A DNA stretch of 64,000 nt, taken from Furfurilactobacillus milii (GTDB lineage: Bacteria > Bacillota > Bacilli > Lactobacillales > Lactobacillaceae). The notes under the pieces were generated by a model that had not been told where the DNA came from, made no database searches, and was given only the letters and a program-made list of their open reading frames with translations. This document shows positions 26,897 to 37,353 of the stretch, one piece after another; position 1 is the stretch's first letter, and each line of letters opens with the position of its first letter. Where the stretch lies: assembly GCF_021654115.1 (NCBI RefSeq), contig NZ_JAIWJF010000002.1, forward strand, positions 248,001 to 312,000, given 5' to 3'. The translations under genes were made by a program, and so were the position numbers.

Positions 26897-27658
26897 ATGC
26901 GGATTCCAATGATTGTTGGAAATTGGAAGATGAATAAGACTGCGGACTCAGTAGAATCGTTTGTAAATGGTATTAGAGGCAATTTGCCTAATGCGATGCA
27001 GTTAGAAACAGCTATTTGTGCACCTGCTTTGTTTTTAGAACAAATGGTTGATCAGACTCGCGACATGCCTTTAGAAGTTGGCGCGGAAAATTGTTACTTT
27101 GAGGACAATGGTCCGTTTACCGGTGAAACCAGTCCATATGCGTTAAGCAAAGCTGGCGTTGATTTTGTTATTTTAGGACATTCTGAGCGTCGGAAGATTT
27201 TCCGTGAAACCGACGAGATGATTAATTTAAAAGTTCAAGCCGTTTTTCGGAACCATATGCGACCGATTATCTGTTGTGATGAAACGATGGGGCAGCGAGA
27301 ATCTAATGATGCTGTTCACTGGGTTGTTGCTCAGGTAATTGAGGCGTTAAAGGGCGTTGATGAGGAGCAGGCAGGAACTGCGATTATTGCGTATGAGCCA
27401 AGCTGGGCGATTGGTGTGGGTACACCGGCGTCACCTGATCAAATTGAGGAAGGCTGTTATCTGATTCGTCAAACGGTCGCAGACGTTTACGATGATGAAA
27501 TTGCTGACGAAGTGCGAGTATTATATGGCGGTTCTGTTAAGCCTGCAAATATAAACACGATCATGCAGAAACAGGACGTCGATGGGGTTTTGGTCGGCAA
27601 TGCTAGCCTCCAACCTGAATCATTTCTGGAACTTATTAGCAATGATCCTGGAAAATAA
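26897..27658 (+). CDS. tpi: Triosephosphate isomerase
   Basis: Interconverts dihydroxyacetone phosphate and glyceraldehyde-3-phosphate. The N-terminal NWKMNK lysine, the catalytic His in VILGHSERRK (near residue 95), the catalytic Glu in AYEPSWAIGVG (near 168, with loop 6) and the phosphate-binding YGGSVKPANI are all present. 253 residues is standard. AGAGGGGGC precedes the ATG. Codon bias is less extreme than in gap, pgk and eno, so it may be expressed at a lower level; it is separated from pgk by the R1 element. Confidence 0.97.
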   Translation: MRIPMIVGNWKMNKTADSVESFVNGIRGNLPNAMQLETAICAPALFLEQMVDQTRDMPLEVGAENCYFEDNGPFTGETSPYALSKAGVDFVILGHSERRKIFRETDEMINLKVQAVFRNHMRPIICCDETMGQRESNDAVHWVVAQVIEALKGVDEEQAGTAIIAYEPSWAIGVGTPASPDQIEEGCYLIRQTVADVYDDEIADEVRVLYGGSVKPANINTIMQKQDVDGVLVGNASLQPESFLELISNDPGK

Positions 27659-27670
27659 TTGCTCATAATC

Positions 27671-27699
27671 TTGATAGTGAAACGCGTAACACATATAAT
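27671..27699 (+). promoter_or_regulatory. eno promoter
   Basis: TTGATA (27671-27676), 17-bp spacer, TATAAT (27694-27699). TGAAACGCGTAACA within the spacer resembles a cre with the central CG inverted (12 of 14). Confidence 0.7.
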
Positions 27700-27736
27700 G
27701 GTAGGGAAGTCATTGCGACTACATTTACCCATATAA

Positions 27737-29068
<1,332 letters not shown>

Positions 29069-29102
29069 TTTCGTATTGAAATAGGTTGTTATGATAATAA
29101 AA

Positions 29103-29133
29103 TTCCTCACTTTTCGAAGTGGGGATTTTTTTG
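29103..29133 (+). terminator. eno terminator
   Basis: TCCTCACTT-ttcg-AAGTGGGGA hairpin followed by a T7 run. Confidence 0.9.
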
Positions 29134-29271
29134 TCGCCAAGTTTTGATAGATTATGAAATTCTAAAGATTCAAAAGAAAAGCTGAAATATACATGAAGTC
29201 ATTAATGTGTTTACTTTGTTCACCTATACTGAATTTGAATGTTTTTGGCAACAATGAAACGGGGGAGCTAC

Positions 29272-29934
29272 ATGGCAACACAACGTGAGGTGGCAAAACG
29301 GCATGCGCTATTAGAACGAATGGCCGTTGTTTTTATGCGGGAAGGCTTTAGCCAGCTAACAATGAACGACCTGATTAAAGTAATGGGGGTTTCACGAAGA
29401 ACGGCTTATAAATATTTCAGCTCGAAAGAAGACATTGTGCACGCTGTTGTTAAGTTGTACTTAGACTACATAGAGGACCTTGACATGCCTCAGCTTAATG
29501 GGGATGTGGCAAACTTTTTTCGTCAGTTTCAAATGCTGTTCGATCAATCTTTGACAATTTCACGAACAATTTCTGATGAATTCTTGGCTGACCTGAAGTC
29601 AGCAAATGATTCAGATTATCGCAATTTGCAAGATGCACTTAATCAGCAACAGCAGCAAGCAATTATTTACTTCGAGACCGGTGTAAAGCGCGGACTTTTT
29701 CGCACGTATCAGTGGGATGTTTTATTGTTGCAAGATCGCGTGATGGTGCGCGGCCTAATTGACCGTCACTTTTTGTTGCGCCATAGTTTGAATCTCACGA
29801 AGGTATTGACTGATTACTATAATTTAAAGAAGACGCAGTTGCTTTTACCTGAGCAGTTAAATGTAATTGATGATCAGCCTGTCCGGTTGATTATTGAATA
29901 TTTTGTGAATGAGTATAATCGAACATTCTTATAA
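29272..29934 (+). CDS. TetR-family transcriptional regulator, 220 aa
   Basis: The N-terminal helix-turn-helix (LTMNDLIKVMGVSRRTAYKY followed by FSSKEDIV) is typical of TetR proteins. The ATG at 29272 follows GGGGGAG. The C-terminal ~160 residues form the helical ligand domain, with a basic middle and no recognised ligand signature. It lies just upstream of a ClC-type antiporter gene in the same direction (28 bp between stop and start), so it may regulate that transporter. Confidence 0.85.
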   Translation: MATQREVAKRHALLERMAVVFMREGFSQLTMNDLIKVMGVSRRTAYKYFSSKEDIVHAVVKLYLDYIEDLDMPQLNGDVANFFRQFQMLFDQSLTISRTISDEFLADLKSANDSDYRNLQDALNQQQQQAIIYFETGVKRGLFRTYQWDVLLLQDRVMVRGLIDRHFLLRHSLNLTKVLTDYYNLKKTQLLLPEQLNVIDDQPVRLIIEYFVNEYNRTFL

Positions 29935-29962
29935 AAACTGTCCTAAAAAGAGAGATGATCAT

Positions 29963-31525
29963 TTGAAGAAAAAAAGTAAACGCCGACTTTCGCACGATCT
30001 AACGCGGGTTGGAACTGTCATCACAGGTTTAGCAGTTGGATTAGTGGCGGGGCTTATTGTTAGTTTGTTTCGCCTGGCAATTGAGCATGGTCTTGATTTG
30101 GTGAAAATGGGTTATGCGGCGATGCATCACCAACCTTGGTTAATTGTACCGTGGCTTTTGGGCATGATTATTTTGGGCATTTTAGTGGGGCTACTGGTTA
30201 AGACCAGTCCACAAATTAGTGGGTCTGGGATTCCCCAAGTTGAGGGTCAATTGGCTGGGGAGTTTGACGAACCGTGGTGGCCAACACTCTGGAAAAAGTT
30301 TGTTGGTGGCATTGCAGCGATTGGTTCTGGTCTGATGTTGGGTCGGGAAGGTCCTTCGATTCAACTTGGGGCTGCTGTGGGGCAAGGCTACGCCACGCTT
30401 CGTGGCCATCAAGGGACTAATCGCCGGGTCGCAATCGCCAGTGGGGCAGCGGCAGGTTTGTCAGCGGCATTCAATGCACCGATTGCCAGTACACTATTTG
30501 TTTTGGAAGAAATTTATCATAATTTTTCACCGTTGGTTTGGCTGACATCGTTAACCAGTGCTGTTGTCGCAAACTTTGTGTCACTGGCATTTTTCGGACA
30601 AACGCCAGTTTTACATATTCCGTACTCCAGTGGACTACCATTACGTGATTACGGTCATTTGATCGTATTGGGCATTATTTTGGGCTTATTAGGACGGTTG
30701 TATCAAACCGTTTTGCTGCGTTTGCCAAGTTGGTACGCTAAGTTAAGACTGCCGCGTTATTTAGACGGCATTGTGGCACTGCTACTAACCGTTCCTGTTG
30801 GTTGGTGGTGGACGGCCAGTTTGGGCGGCGGTAATAGCGTTATTTTGGATTTGGCACGCATCCATCCAGGCATTTGGGTGCTCATCGGGCTGTTTGTGGT
30901 TCGGTTCGTATTCTCGATGGTGGCGTATGGCTCTGGATTACCCGGTGGGATCTTCTTACCGATTTTAACGTTAGGTGCCGTCATCGGTGCAATTTATGGC
31001 CGGGCGATGGTCATGATGGGCTTACTGCCTAGTATTTACGTGGTCAACTTAGTTATTTTTGCAATGGCAGGATATTTCGCCGGAATTGGGAAAGCACCAT
31101 TCACGGCGATTCTCTTGATTACGGAAATGGTCGGGTCATTGCAACATTTGATGCCTTTAGCCGTGGTTTGTCTAGTTGCCTATATTACAGTAGATGTGTG
31201 CGGTGGCGCGCCGATTTATGAATCCTTATTGGGACGAATGTTGTCACCGACGGAGGAACGAGCTGCTGGTTTTACGGACCGAATTGAAGTACCTGTGTTC
31301 GATGGTTCGTTTTTAGTTGGCCATCAGGTACGGGAATTTAGATGGCCGACCAATGCTCTATTAATTGGTGTTCATCGTGGCGAACGGCAGATTATTCCGC
31401 ACGGCGATACGATTTTGCGTGCCGGTGATACCTTGATTGTGGAAACACAACATGATAATCGTGCCTTTATTCGTGAACGAATTGCCGGGATGGCAGAGCA
31501 AATTAGTGTGCGTGGTGAAGACTGA
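29963..31525 (+). CDS. ClC-family H+/Cl- antiporter with C-terminal TrkA-C domain
   Basis: The ClC selectivity motifs are present: GSGIPQVEG, GREGPSIQLGA (with the gating Glu of antiporter types), AAFNAPIAS and GSGLPGGIFLPILTLGA. About ten membrane helices occupy residues 15-420, followed by an RCK_C/TrkA-C regulatory domain (GDTILRAGDTLIVETQHDN). I choose a TTG start at 29963 after AAAAAGAGAGATG; a GTG 54 bp upstream would lie inside the TetR gene. The protein likely exchanges chloride (or fluoride or nitrate) for protons and may serve acid resistance. Confidence 0.88.
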   Translation: MKKKSKRRLSHDLTRVGTVITGLAVGLVAGLIVSLFRLAIEHGLDLVKMGYAAMHHQPWLIVPWLLGMIILGILVGLLVKTSPQISGSGIPQVEGQLAGEFDEPWWPTLWKKFVGGIAAIGSGLMLGREGPSIQLGAAVGQGYATLRGHQGTNRRVAIASGAAAGLSAAFNAPIASTLFVLEEIYHNFSPLVWLTSLTSAVVANFVSLAFFGQTPVLHIPYSSGLPLRDYGHLIVLGIILGLLGRLYQTVLLRLPSWYAKLRLPRYLDGIVALLLTVPVGWWWTASLGGGNSVILDLARIHPGIWVLIGLFVVRFVFSMVAYGSGLPGGIFLPILTLGAVIGAIYGRAMVMMGLLPSIYVVNLVIFAMAGYFAGIGKAPFTAILLITEMVGSLQHLMPLAVVCLVAYITVDVCGGAPIYESLLGRMLSPTEERAAGFTDRIEVPVFDGSFLVGHQVREFRWPTNALLIGVHRGERQIIPHGDTILRAGDTLIVETQHDNRAFIRERIAGMAEQISVRGED

Positions 31526-31634
31526 GGAATTAACTGTTTGCATACGTCTAGTAGCATGCTCATACTAGCAATCCCCACCATTTTATGTTAAATTAGTTGA
31601 GACATACCGCGAAGTTTGAATGGGAGGAACCACT

Positions 31635-31877
31635 TTGTATAATTTTTTGTTAACTGCACTGATTGTGATCGCAATCTTAATCGTTATTGCAGTCATGATG
31701 CAACCCACGAAAACAGATGATGCATTAGGTGCCTTGTCTGGCGGCGGTGCAAACGACTTATTTGCTCAACAAAAGTCACGGGGCTTTGAAGGCTTTATGC
31801 AACGGGTTACAGTAATCCTTGGCATTTTGTTCTTTGCTATTGCCTTGGCGTTAGTGTACTTGTCCTCGCATAAGTAG
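31635..31877 (+). CDS. secG: Preprotein translocase subunit SecG
   Basis: An 80-residue protein with two membrane segments (residues 3-22 and 56-75) and between them MMQPTKTDDALGALSGGGAN, typical of Gram-positive SecG. The start is a TTG after GGGAGGAACCACT; starting at the upstream ATG would put the ribosome binding site inside the gene. SecG assists protein export with SecYE and SecA. It is followed by a terminator before the esterase gene, yet the order secG-esterase-rnr-smpB is the common Firmicutes arrangement. Confidence 0.93.
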   Translation: MYNFLLTALIVIAILIVIAVMMQPTKTDDALGALSGGGANDLFAQQKSRGFEGFMQRVTVILGILFFAIALALVYLSSHK

Positions 31878-31911
31878 GCTTGTTTTTTGACGACTAACGT
31901 TTACAAATTGG

Positions 31912-31974
31912 TGATGGCCTCGTGCCATCTTCATTGATGTATGACAAAGCTGGGCTTAGTCCCGGCTTTTTTTC
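31912..31974 (+). terminator. secG terminator
   Basis: A GATGGC/GCCATC hairpin, then GCTGGG-cttagt-CCCGGC followed by a T7 run (to about 31973). Confidence 0.75.
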
Positions 31975-32004
31975 ATGCAATTTTTCAGTGAAAGGATGGA
32001 AAGA

Positions 32005-32766
32005 ATGACAATTCATTTTCGTCAACCAGAACCACTGTTTATTGAGGCGGGTGCAAACGCAGTCTTGTTGCTGCATGCATACTCTGGCAGTAGCAATGAC
32101 ATGGGGATGATTGGGCGTGGCTTGGCGCGTGATGGTTATACAGTCTATGCCCCAATATTCGCCGGTCATGGCACCATGGAGCCCAAAGATATTATCACAA
32201 AGGGCGGCGTGGCCGCTTGGCTGAAGAACGCGCAAGATGCAGTGGCCTTTCTAAAAGCACACGGTTATCAACAGATTGCAGTCTTTGGTCTATCTATGGG
32301 CGGCTTGTTTGCCACGCGCTTATTGGAAATTGATAATACGTTAGTCGGTGGTGGGACGTTTGCATCGCCAGTTATTCGGGTTGGTCAAACGAATGTGCCA
32401 CAAAGCTTTTTAAGTTTGAGCAACAAAATTTATTCACGTACACAAATGTCAACGGATGAAAAGCAACAAAGTCTCGACTGGTTAGCTCAGCACAATCCAG
32501 AACAGTTGAGCGACATTGAAGCCTTTGTCCAAACACAAGTGGCAGCAAATTTACAAATGATTAATAAGCCATTCTTTATCGCCCAGGGTGATGCGGATCA
32601 AATGATTGATCCTGGCAGTGGGGCGGCTTTTAATGAACGAATGGAGAGTTTAAATAAAGATGTCACGTTTAAGCTGTATCCGAACGCGGGCCATGTTTTA
32701 ACAGTAAATAACGCGCATCACCAATTGCAAACAGACGTTGAAGCATTTCTTGAACGACTGTTTTAA
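32005..32766 (+). CDS. Carboxylesterase (Est30-like alpha/beta hydrolase)
   Basis: An alpha/beta hydrolase of 253 residues. The oxyanion region is LLLHAYSGSSNDM, the nucleophilic Ser lies in FGLSMGG (near residue 97), the Asp is probably in QGDADQMIDP and the His in YPNAGHVLTV. This matches Est30/YvaK carboxylesterases, which cleave short-chain esters and usually lie between secG and rnr, as here. The ATG at 32005 has GAAAGGATGGAAAG upstream; two earlier ATGs are too close to the signal. Confidence 0.88.
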   Translation: MTIHFRQPEPLFIEAGANAVLLLHAYSGSSNDMGMIGRGLARDGYTVYAPIFAGHGTMEPKDIITKGGVAAWLKNAQDAVAFLKAHGYQQIAVFGLSMGGLFATRLLEIDNTLVGGGTFASPVIRVGQTNVPQSFLSLSNKIYSRTQMSTDEKQQSLDWLAQHNPEQLSDIEAFVQTQVAANLQMINKPFFIAQGDADQMIDPGSGAAFNERMESLNKDVTFKLYPNAGHVLTVNNAHHQLQTDVEAFLERLF

Positions 32767-32795
32767 CCTAACGCGAAAGTAAAAATGAGGTAATT

Positions 32796-35162
32796 ATGAC
32801 AGAAAGCAATTTACAACAACAAATTTTGACGTTTTTAAACGCCAATCAGGAGGGCTCGTTTACAGCGGCCGAAATCGGCACTGCACTTAAACAACCAGAA
32901 GCTGAATTCACGCTAAGCGTGCAGGCACTTGCTGGGTTGGAACGTGCTGGCAAAGTGGCTGTTACGGATACCGGTAAGTGGGCCATTGTTAAAGTGGCAG
33001 CTGGGTTATCAGGAACTTTCCATGGTAACGACAAGGGGTTTGGTTTCGTCGCATATGATGATGAACAACCAGATGCTTACATCAATCCAGATCATACCAA
33101 GCATGCAATGACAGGTGACACGGTTGAGATGAAGATTTTACGCCCATCTAAACCGGGATCTGATCGTGGACCTGAAGGTGAAGTAACAAAAGTGACTGAG
33201 CGCCACTACACACAAATCGTTGGTGAGTTTAGGTCCAAACGTGACGCCAAGTTGCCTAGTGTTATTGGTGAAGTGCTCCTTAAAGATAAGAAACTCGGCA
33301 GTTATACGTTTGATGTACTCGACGGCGGTATTCATCCAGTTGATGGTGAAGTTGTCACGGCCGATGTTACCGGTTATCCAACGGATCTCAATCCACAGTT
33401 GTTAAGTGGTGTGGCCACGAAGGTGATTGGGAACGCCGACGAACCAGGTATCGATATTCTCCAAATCGTTTACGCTCATGATGTGCCTTCCGAATTTCCA
33501 CAGGAAGTATTGGATGAAGCCAATGCAATTTCTGATACGGTGCAAGAAGCTGACAAGGCTGGTCGAGTTGATATTACTGATCAACCGTTAGTTACCATCG
33601 ATAGTATTGAAAGTAAGGACTTGGATGACGCAGTCGTTGCGTGGAAACTGCCAAATGGTAACTATCATCTGGGCGTATCCATTGCCGACGTTAGTTACTA
33701 CGTGAAGGAAGGTTCTGCGCTCGATAAAGAAGCTTACAAACGTGGAACTTCTGTTTATCTGACTGACCGCGTTATTCCAATGTTGCCAAAACGCTTATCA
33801 AACGGCATTTGTTCACTGAACGAGGGCGTTGAACGTTTATCAATGACCTGTGACATGGAAATTGATGGTACTGGTAAGGTCGTTAGCCATAAAATTTATC
33901 CTAGCTTGATGAAGAGTCATGCCCGGATGACTTATAAGGGCGTTAATAAGATTTTGGAAGCTCATGATGCCAAAACCATGGAACGTTATGACAGTCTTGT
34001 TGGCATGTTTGAAACGATGGCAGAATTACACAAGATTCTGGTTAAGAAACGTCACCAGCGTGGTGCAATTGACTTCGATGCTCCAGAAGCAAAGATCATT
34101 GTTGACACAGAAGGGCATCCGACCGACATTGAGTTACGTGAACGTGGCCTGGCAGAACGGATGATTGAATCCTTTATGCTGGCTGCTAATGAAACCGTGG
34201 CTGAACATTATGACCGGATGCATGTCCCATTCTTATACCGTGTCCATGAAACACCAGATGGTGATCGGGTAAAGAGTTTCTTTGATTTGTTGAATGTCTT
34301 TGGAATTAATGCCAAGGGTGATCCAAACAACCTGAAACCGAAGATGTTACAGTCTGTGTTGAAGGAAGTTGCCGGAACACCTGAAGAGCAGATGGTTCAA
34401 ACCATGATGCTTCGTTCCATGAAGCAGGCAAAATATTCAGATCAGCCGCTAGGACACTTTGGTCTTGGTGCTGAATACTACACACACTTCACGTCACCAA
34501 TTCGTCGTTATCCAGATGACATGGTTCACCGGATGATTCGCTGGTATGCAGCAAACGGTGATAGTGATGCTGCTAAGGCAAAATACGCAGATAAGCTACC
34601 ACAGATTGCCCAAGATACTTCTGAACGCGAGCGTCGTTCAATCGATACTGAGCGGGCTACCGATGACATGAAGAAGGCCGAATACATGGCTGATCACGTT
34701 GGCGAGGATTTTGATGCGGTTGTCAGCTCTGTTCTGAAATTTGGGATGTTTGTGGAATTGCCAAACACGGTTGAAGGACTTATTCACATTTCTAACATGA
34801 AGGATGACTTTTACGATTACGATGAAAGTCATTTAGCCCTGATTGGTGAACGGCATCATCACATCTTCCAAATTGGCCAGCCAATCAAGGTTCATTTGGA
34901 AAAGGTCGATAAGGATGCTGCCGCAGTGGACTTTACCATCGTGGACCCACGGACTGCGCCAACGACAGACATCCGTGTGGCCCATGATAATCATGGCAAT
35001 GGCGGCCGTCGTGGAAACGATAACCGTGGTAACCGTAACTTCCATAACAATGCCAAACGTGATGAGAAGAATGGTGGCAAGAAATTTAACCACTATCAAA
35101 GTAATCGCAATAAGGCTGGTCGTAGTGGTAAAACCAATTTTCACGGTGACCGGAAAAAGTAA
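32796..35162 (+). CDS. rnr: Ribonuclease R
   Basis: A processive 3'-5' exoribonuclease that digests structured RNA. Domains in order: N-terminal winged helix (1-65), cold-shock domains (about 70-220; LSGTFHGNDKGFGFVAYDDE), RNB catalytic domain (about 255-590; DSIESKDLDDAV with the metal-binding Asp residues, and HFTSPIRRYPD), S1 domain (about 640-720), and a 70-residue basic Asn/Gly/Arg/Lys-rich tail that helps unwind RNA. It is followed by smpB; RNase R, SmpB and tmRNA act together in trans-translation. Confidence 0.96.
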   Translation: MTESNLQQQILTFLNANQEGSFTAAEIGTALKQPEAEFTLSVQALAGLERAGKVAVTDTGKWAIVKVAAGLSGTFHGNDKGFGFVAYDDEQPDAYINPDHTKHAMTGDTVEMKILRPSKPGSDRGPEGEVTKVTERHYTQIVGEFRSKRDAKLPSVIGEVLLKDKKLGSYTFDVLDGGIHPVDGEVVTADVTGYPTDLNPQLLSGVATKVIGNADEPGIDILQIVYAHDVPSEFPQEVLDEANAISDTVQEADKAGRVDITDQPLVTIDSIESKDLDDAVVAWKLPNGNYHLGVSIADVSYYVKEGSALDKEAYKRGTSVYLTDRVIPMLPKRLSNGICSLNEGVERLSMTCDMEIDGTGKVVSHKIYPSLMKSHARMTYKGVNKILEAHDAKTMERYDSLVGMFETMAELHKILVKKRHQRGAIDFDAPEAKIIVDTEGHPTDIELRERGLAERMIESFMLAANETVAEHYDRMHVPFLYRVHETPDGDRVKSFFDLLNVFGINAKGDPNNLKPKMLQSVLKEVAGTPEEQMVQTMMLRSMKQAKYSDQPLGHFGLGAEYYTHFTSPIRRYPDDMVHRMIRWYAANGDSDAAKAKYADKLPQIAQDTSERERRSIDTERATDDMKKAEYMADHVGEDFDAVVSSVLKFGMFVELPNTVEGLIHISNMKDDFYDYDESHLALIGERHHHIFQIGQPIKVHLEKVDKDAAAVDFTIVDPRTAPTTDIRVAHDNHGNGGRRGNDNRGNRNFHNNAKRDEKNGGKKFNHYQSNRNKAGRSGKTNFHGDRKK

Positions 35163-35201
35163 GTTTAAGACCAAAATGCTGAACGAAAGGCAGGCGTGAA
35201 C

Positions 35202-35672
35202 ATGGCCAAACGAAAACAAACTGGCAACGACGCGCTGGCAAATAATCGTAAGGCGCGTCATGAATATTCGATTCTCGACACATATGAAGCTGGTATTTCA
35301 CTAACCGGGACGGAAATTAAATCCGTTCGGGCGGCCCGAATCACGATTGGTGACGGGTTTGTGTCGATCAAAGATGGGGAAGCTTACCTCATGAATGTCA
35401 ATATTGCCGAGTTTACGCAGGGAAATCGTTTCAACCACGATCCGTTGCGTACACGAAAGCTATTGCTACATCAAAAAGAAATTAGTAAGTTACAGTCGGC
35501 AGTGTCCCAAAAAGGGATGACCATTGTGCCATTAAAGGTTTACATCAAGCATGGTTTTGCGAAGGTGCTGATTGGTGTGGCACAAGGAAAGCATTCTTAT
35601 GACAAACGTGAGACATTGAAGAAACGCGACCAACAACGTGATATCGATCGTGCATTGTCGCGCCGCCGATAA
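35202..35672 (+). CDS. smpB: SsrA-binding protein SmpB
   Basis: SmpB binds tmRNA and brings it to stalled ribosomes. The 156-residue sequence shows [55 protein letters not shown]-type motif (here [17 protein letters not shown]) and a basic C-terminus. I use the ATG at 35202; the upstream in-frame GTG is two codons earlier. AAGGCAGGCG lies upstream. No terminator separates smpB from the R1 copy B that follows, so that RNA may be its 3' UTR. The partner tmRNA is at 59978-60341. Confidence 0.96.
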   Translation: MAKRKQTGNDALANNRKARHEYSILDTYEAGISLTGTEIKSVRAARITIGDGFVSIKDGEAYLMNVNIAEFTQGNRFNHDPLRTRKLLLHQKEISKLQSAVSQKGMTIVPLKVYIKHGFAKVLIGVAQGKHSYDKRETLKKRDQQRDIDRALSRRR

Positions 35673-35696
35673 TCACTTTTGTAGGGTCTTTACTGC

Positions 35697-36210
35697 CGCT
35701 TACGGTTGTCAACAATGACACGCTCGCTGTGGGACCGGTTCATGCCTCCTAAAATTCGGAGTCTTTCACCTCGTCGCCAAGACTCGTGAAAAGCCGAGTC
35801 TTGGCGACCGTCCGTAACCTAAATTCGAGTAAACCACTCGAATTAACGTTACCTGCACTGCTCGGTATCACTGTTGACGCCCTTCAGTTACTGTAGAGTG
35901 TTTGGTTCGCATCGATTGTGATTGCGGGCCGCAGATCAAATAACGATAGCTATTGAGTGGAGTTGACTAGAAATAGAGTTCCGTGTCGGCCACACTTGGC
36001 GGCAGGAATTTGGCCGCTTAGTGTGGCGGGATGAATTATGAGACGTGTTCTTCGGCTCATAATCAAGGATGAAAACCGCGATTTGTGCGGGTTGAATCCG
36101 GTCCTCAGGGAACGGCGTTTCTGGTCGACGTAACGGCAGAAGAGACAGTGAATAATGAACAAAAAATGTAAGAGAAAACGATTCTGCGCTAATTGCAGGA
36201 TCTTTTTTTG
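35697..36210 (+). ncRNA. Candidate large structured RNA R1, copy B (after smpB)
   Basis: Homologous to 26262-26738 but diverged. Helices: P1 (35708-35721 with 35865-35878, 12 of 14 pairs), P2, 14 bp perfect (35773-35786 with 35795-35808), P3, 9 bp perfect (35822-35830 with 35836-35844), P4 (35989-36003 with 36013-36027), P5 (36032-36042 with 36056-36065) and P6 (36071-36076 with 36117-36121). The segment 35729-35773 is nearly identical to copy A. The element ends in an intrinsic terminator, so its 3' end can be placed near 36208. The ~500-nt interval has no supported gene. Confidence 0.77.
36180..36210 (+). terminator. Terminator of R1 copy B
   Basis: GATTCTGC-gctaatt-GCAGGATC stem (one U-G pair) followed by a T7 run. 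Confidence 0.85.
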
Positions 36211-36238
36211 TGTACTTTTAGGAATTTAAAAGAGATCA

Positions 36239-36269
36239 CAAAAAAGACTCATCCGAAGATGAGTCTTAA
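36239..36269 (-). terminator. apf terminator
   Basis: AAGACTCATC-ttcg-GATGAGTCTT followed by a T6 run on the minus strand, 28 bp past the gene. Confidence 0.9.
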
Positions 36270-36297
36270 ATCAGAACATAGTTAGATTAACAGTTGA

Positions 36298-36972
36298 TTA
36301 CCAACCGCGGTATGCAGCCCAGTGGGAAGCAGCAGCTGACCATGAACCGTAACGTGAAACAGCGTAAGCAGATGCAACACGTTCTTGGTTAGCAGCAGAG
36401 TAGTCACCGTTCAACTTGTCAGCACTCAATTGGTATTTACCAATGTACTGACCGTTACGAGCGCTGTAACTACCACCAGATTCACCGGCAGCGATATAAG
36501 CCATGGCAGCTTCGTCAGATGATGAAGCTGTTGAAGTTGAGGCAGCCTGTGTGTTTTGTGTGGTTGAAGCTTGTGTAGTTTGAGCTTGTTGAACAGGGGC
36601 AGTCTGTTGTGCAGGAGCAGCTTGCGTAGTTGTTTGAGCTACTGGAGCTTGTGTCTTAGCAACAGGCTGTGTTTGTGCAACTGGTGCAGCTTGTTGAACA
36701 GGGGCTGCAGCTTGTGTTGTCGTAGTTGTTGTAGTGTTGGAAGTGCCGTCAGGGATAATCAAGTTTTGACCAACGTAGATTAAGTCTCCCTGGTTTTGCA
36801 ACTGGTTAGCGTTGATGATTGCATCAATGCTTGTGTTGTTGGCATATGCCAATGCGGAAACAGTGTCTCCGCTCTTAACAGTAACGTTTGAGTCTGCGTT
36901 TGCGGCAACAGTTCCAGCGGCTAATAAAGCACCGGCGCTTAAAGTAGTTAACAAAATTTGTTTGATCTTCAT
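36298..36972 (-). CDS. apf: LysM-containing secreted surface protein, Apf-like
   Basis: The precursor has a signal peptide (MKIKQILLTTLSAGALLAAG, cleavage near ANADS), one LysM domain (about residues 30-75: VTVKSGDTVSALAYANNTS) that binds peptidoglycan, a long Gln/Thr/Ala/Pro linker (about 78-150), and a C-terminal ~70-residue domain with AAGESGGSYSARNGQYIGKY and ending in SHWAAYRGW. This is the layout of aggregation-promoting factors of lactobacilli, whose C-domain resembles transglycosylases. GGAG precedes the ATG at 36972. A hairpin-rich leader and a strong terminator suggest high expression. Confidence 0.85.
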   Translation of the reverse strand: MKIKQILLTTLSAGALLAAGTVAANADSNVTVKSGDTVSALAYANNTSIDAIINANQLQNQGDLIYVGQNLIIPDGTSNTTTTTTTQAAAPVQQAAPVAQTQPVAKTQAPVAQTTTQAAPAQQTAPVQQAQTTQASTTQNTQAASTSTASSSDEAAMAYIAAGESGGSYSARNGQYIGKYQLSADKLNGDYSAANQERVASAYAVSRYGSWSAAASHWAAYRGW

Positions 36973-37100
36973 GTAGAAATTTTCACTCCTATATTGTGTA
37001 TGGCGTCGCATCTTAATTGGCGACGCGCTTGGCAACCCCTCACGAGGATTCGTGGCTGGGGTGTTGTTCTCTTCCAAACAACGATGCCTACTATACATGG
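36973..37100 (-). promoter_or_regulatory. apf 5' leader with two stable hairpins
   Basis: On the minus strand the leader folds into CAACACCCC...GGGGTTG, with inner CACGA/TCGTG, and into GCGTCGC/GCGACGC closer to the gene. Stable leaders are known for highly expressed surface-protein mRNAs and may slow decay. No riboswitch consensus was recognised. Confidence 0.45.
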
Positions 37101-37353
37101 TGTAAATAACAACGAAATACCGTAGACATTACAAAATCAGAGCGTTTTGTCACATAAAGATGCTTTTGAAATATTTTGTAACATGATAATGTTTATAACT
37201 CGAAAATTATTGAAGTGTTGCCGAACTGACGGCAATGAGCATGATTACAAACATGTAACTATCCCTCAAAACGTTGATTTAACGGCATTTGTCGCACATA
37301 AAAACGCCGTGAATCATCAAATAACGATAATCACAGCGAATTTCTTTACTAAT

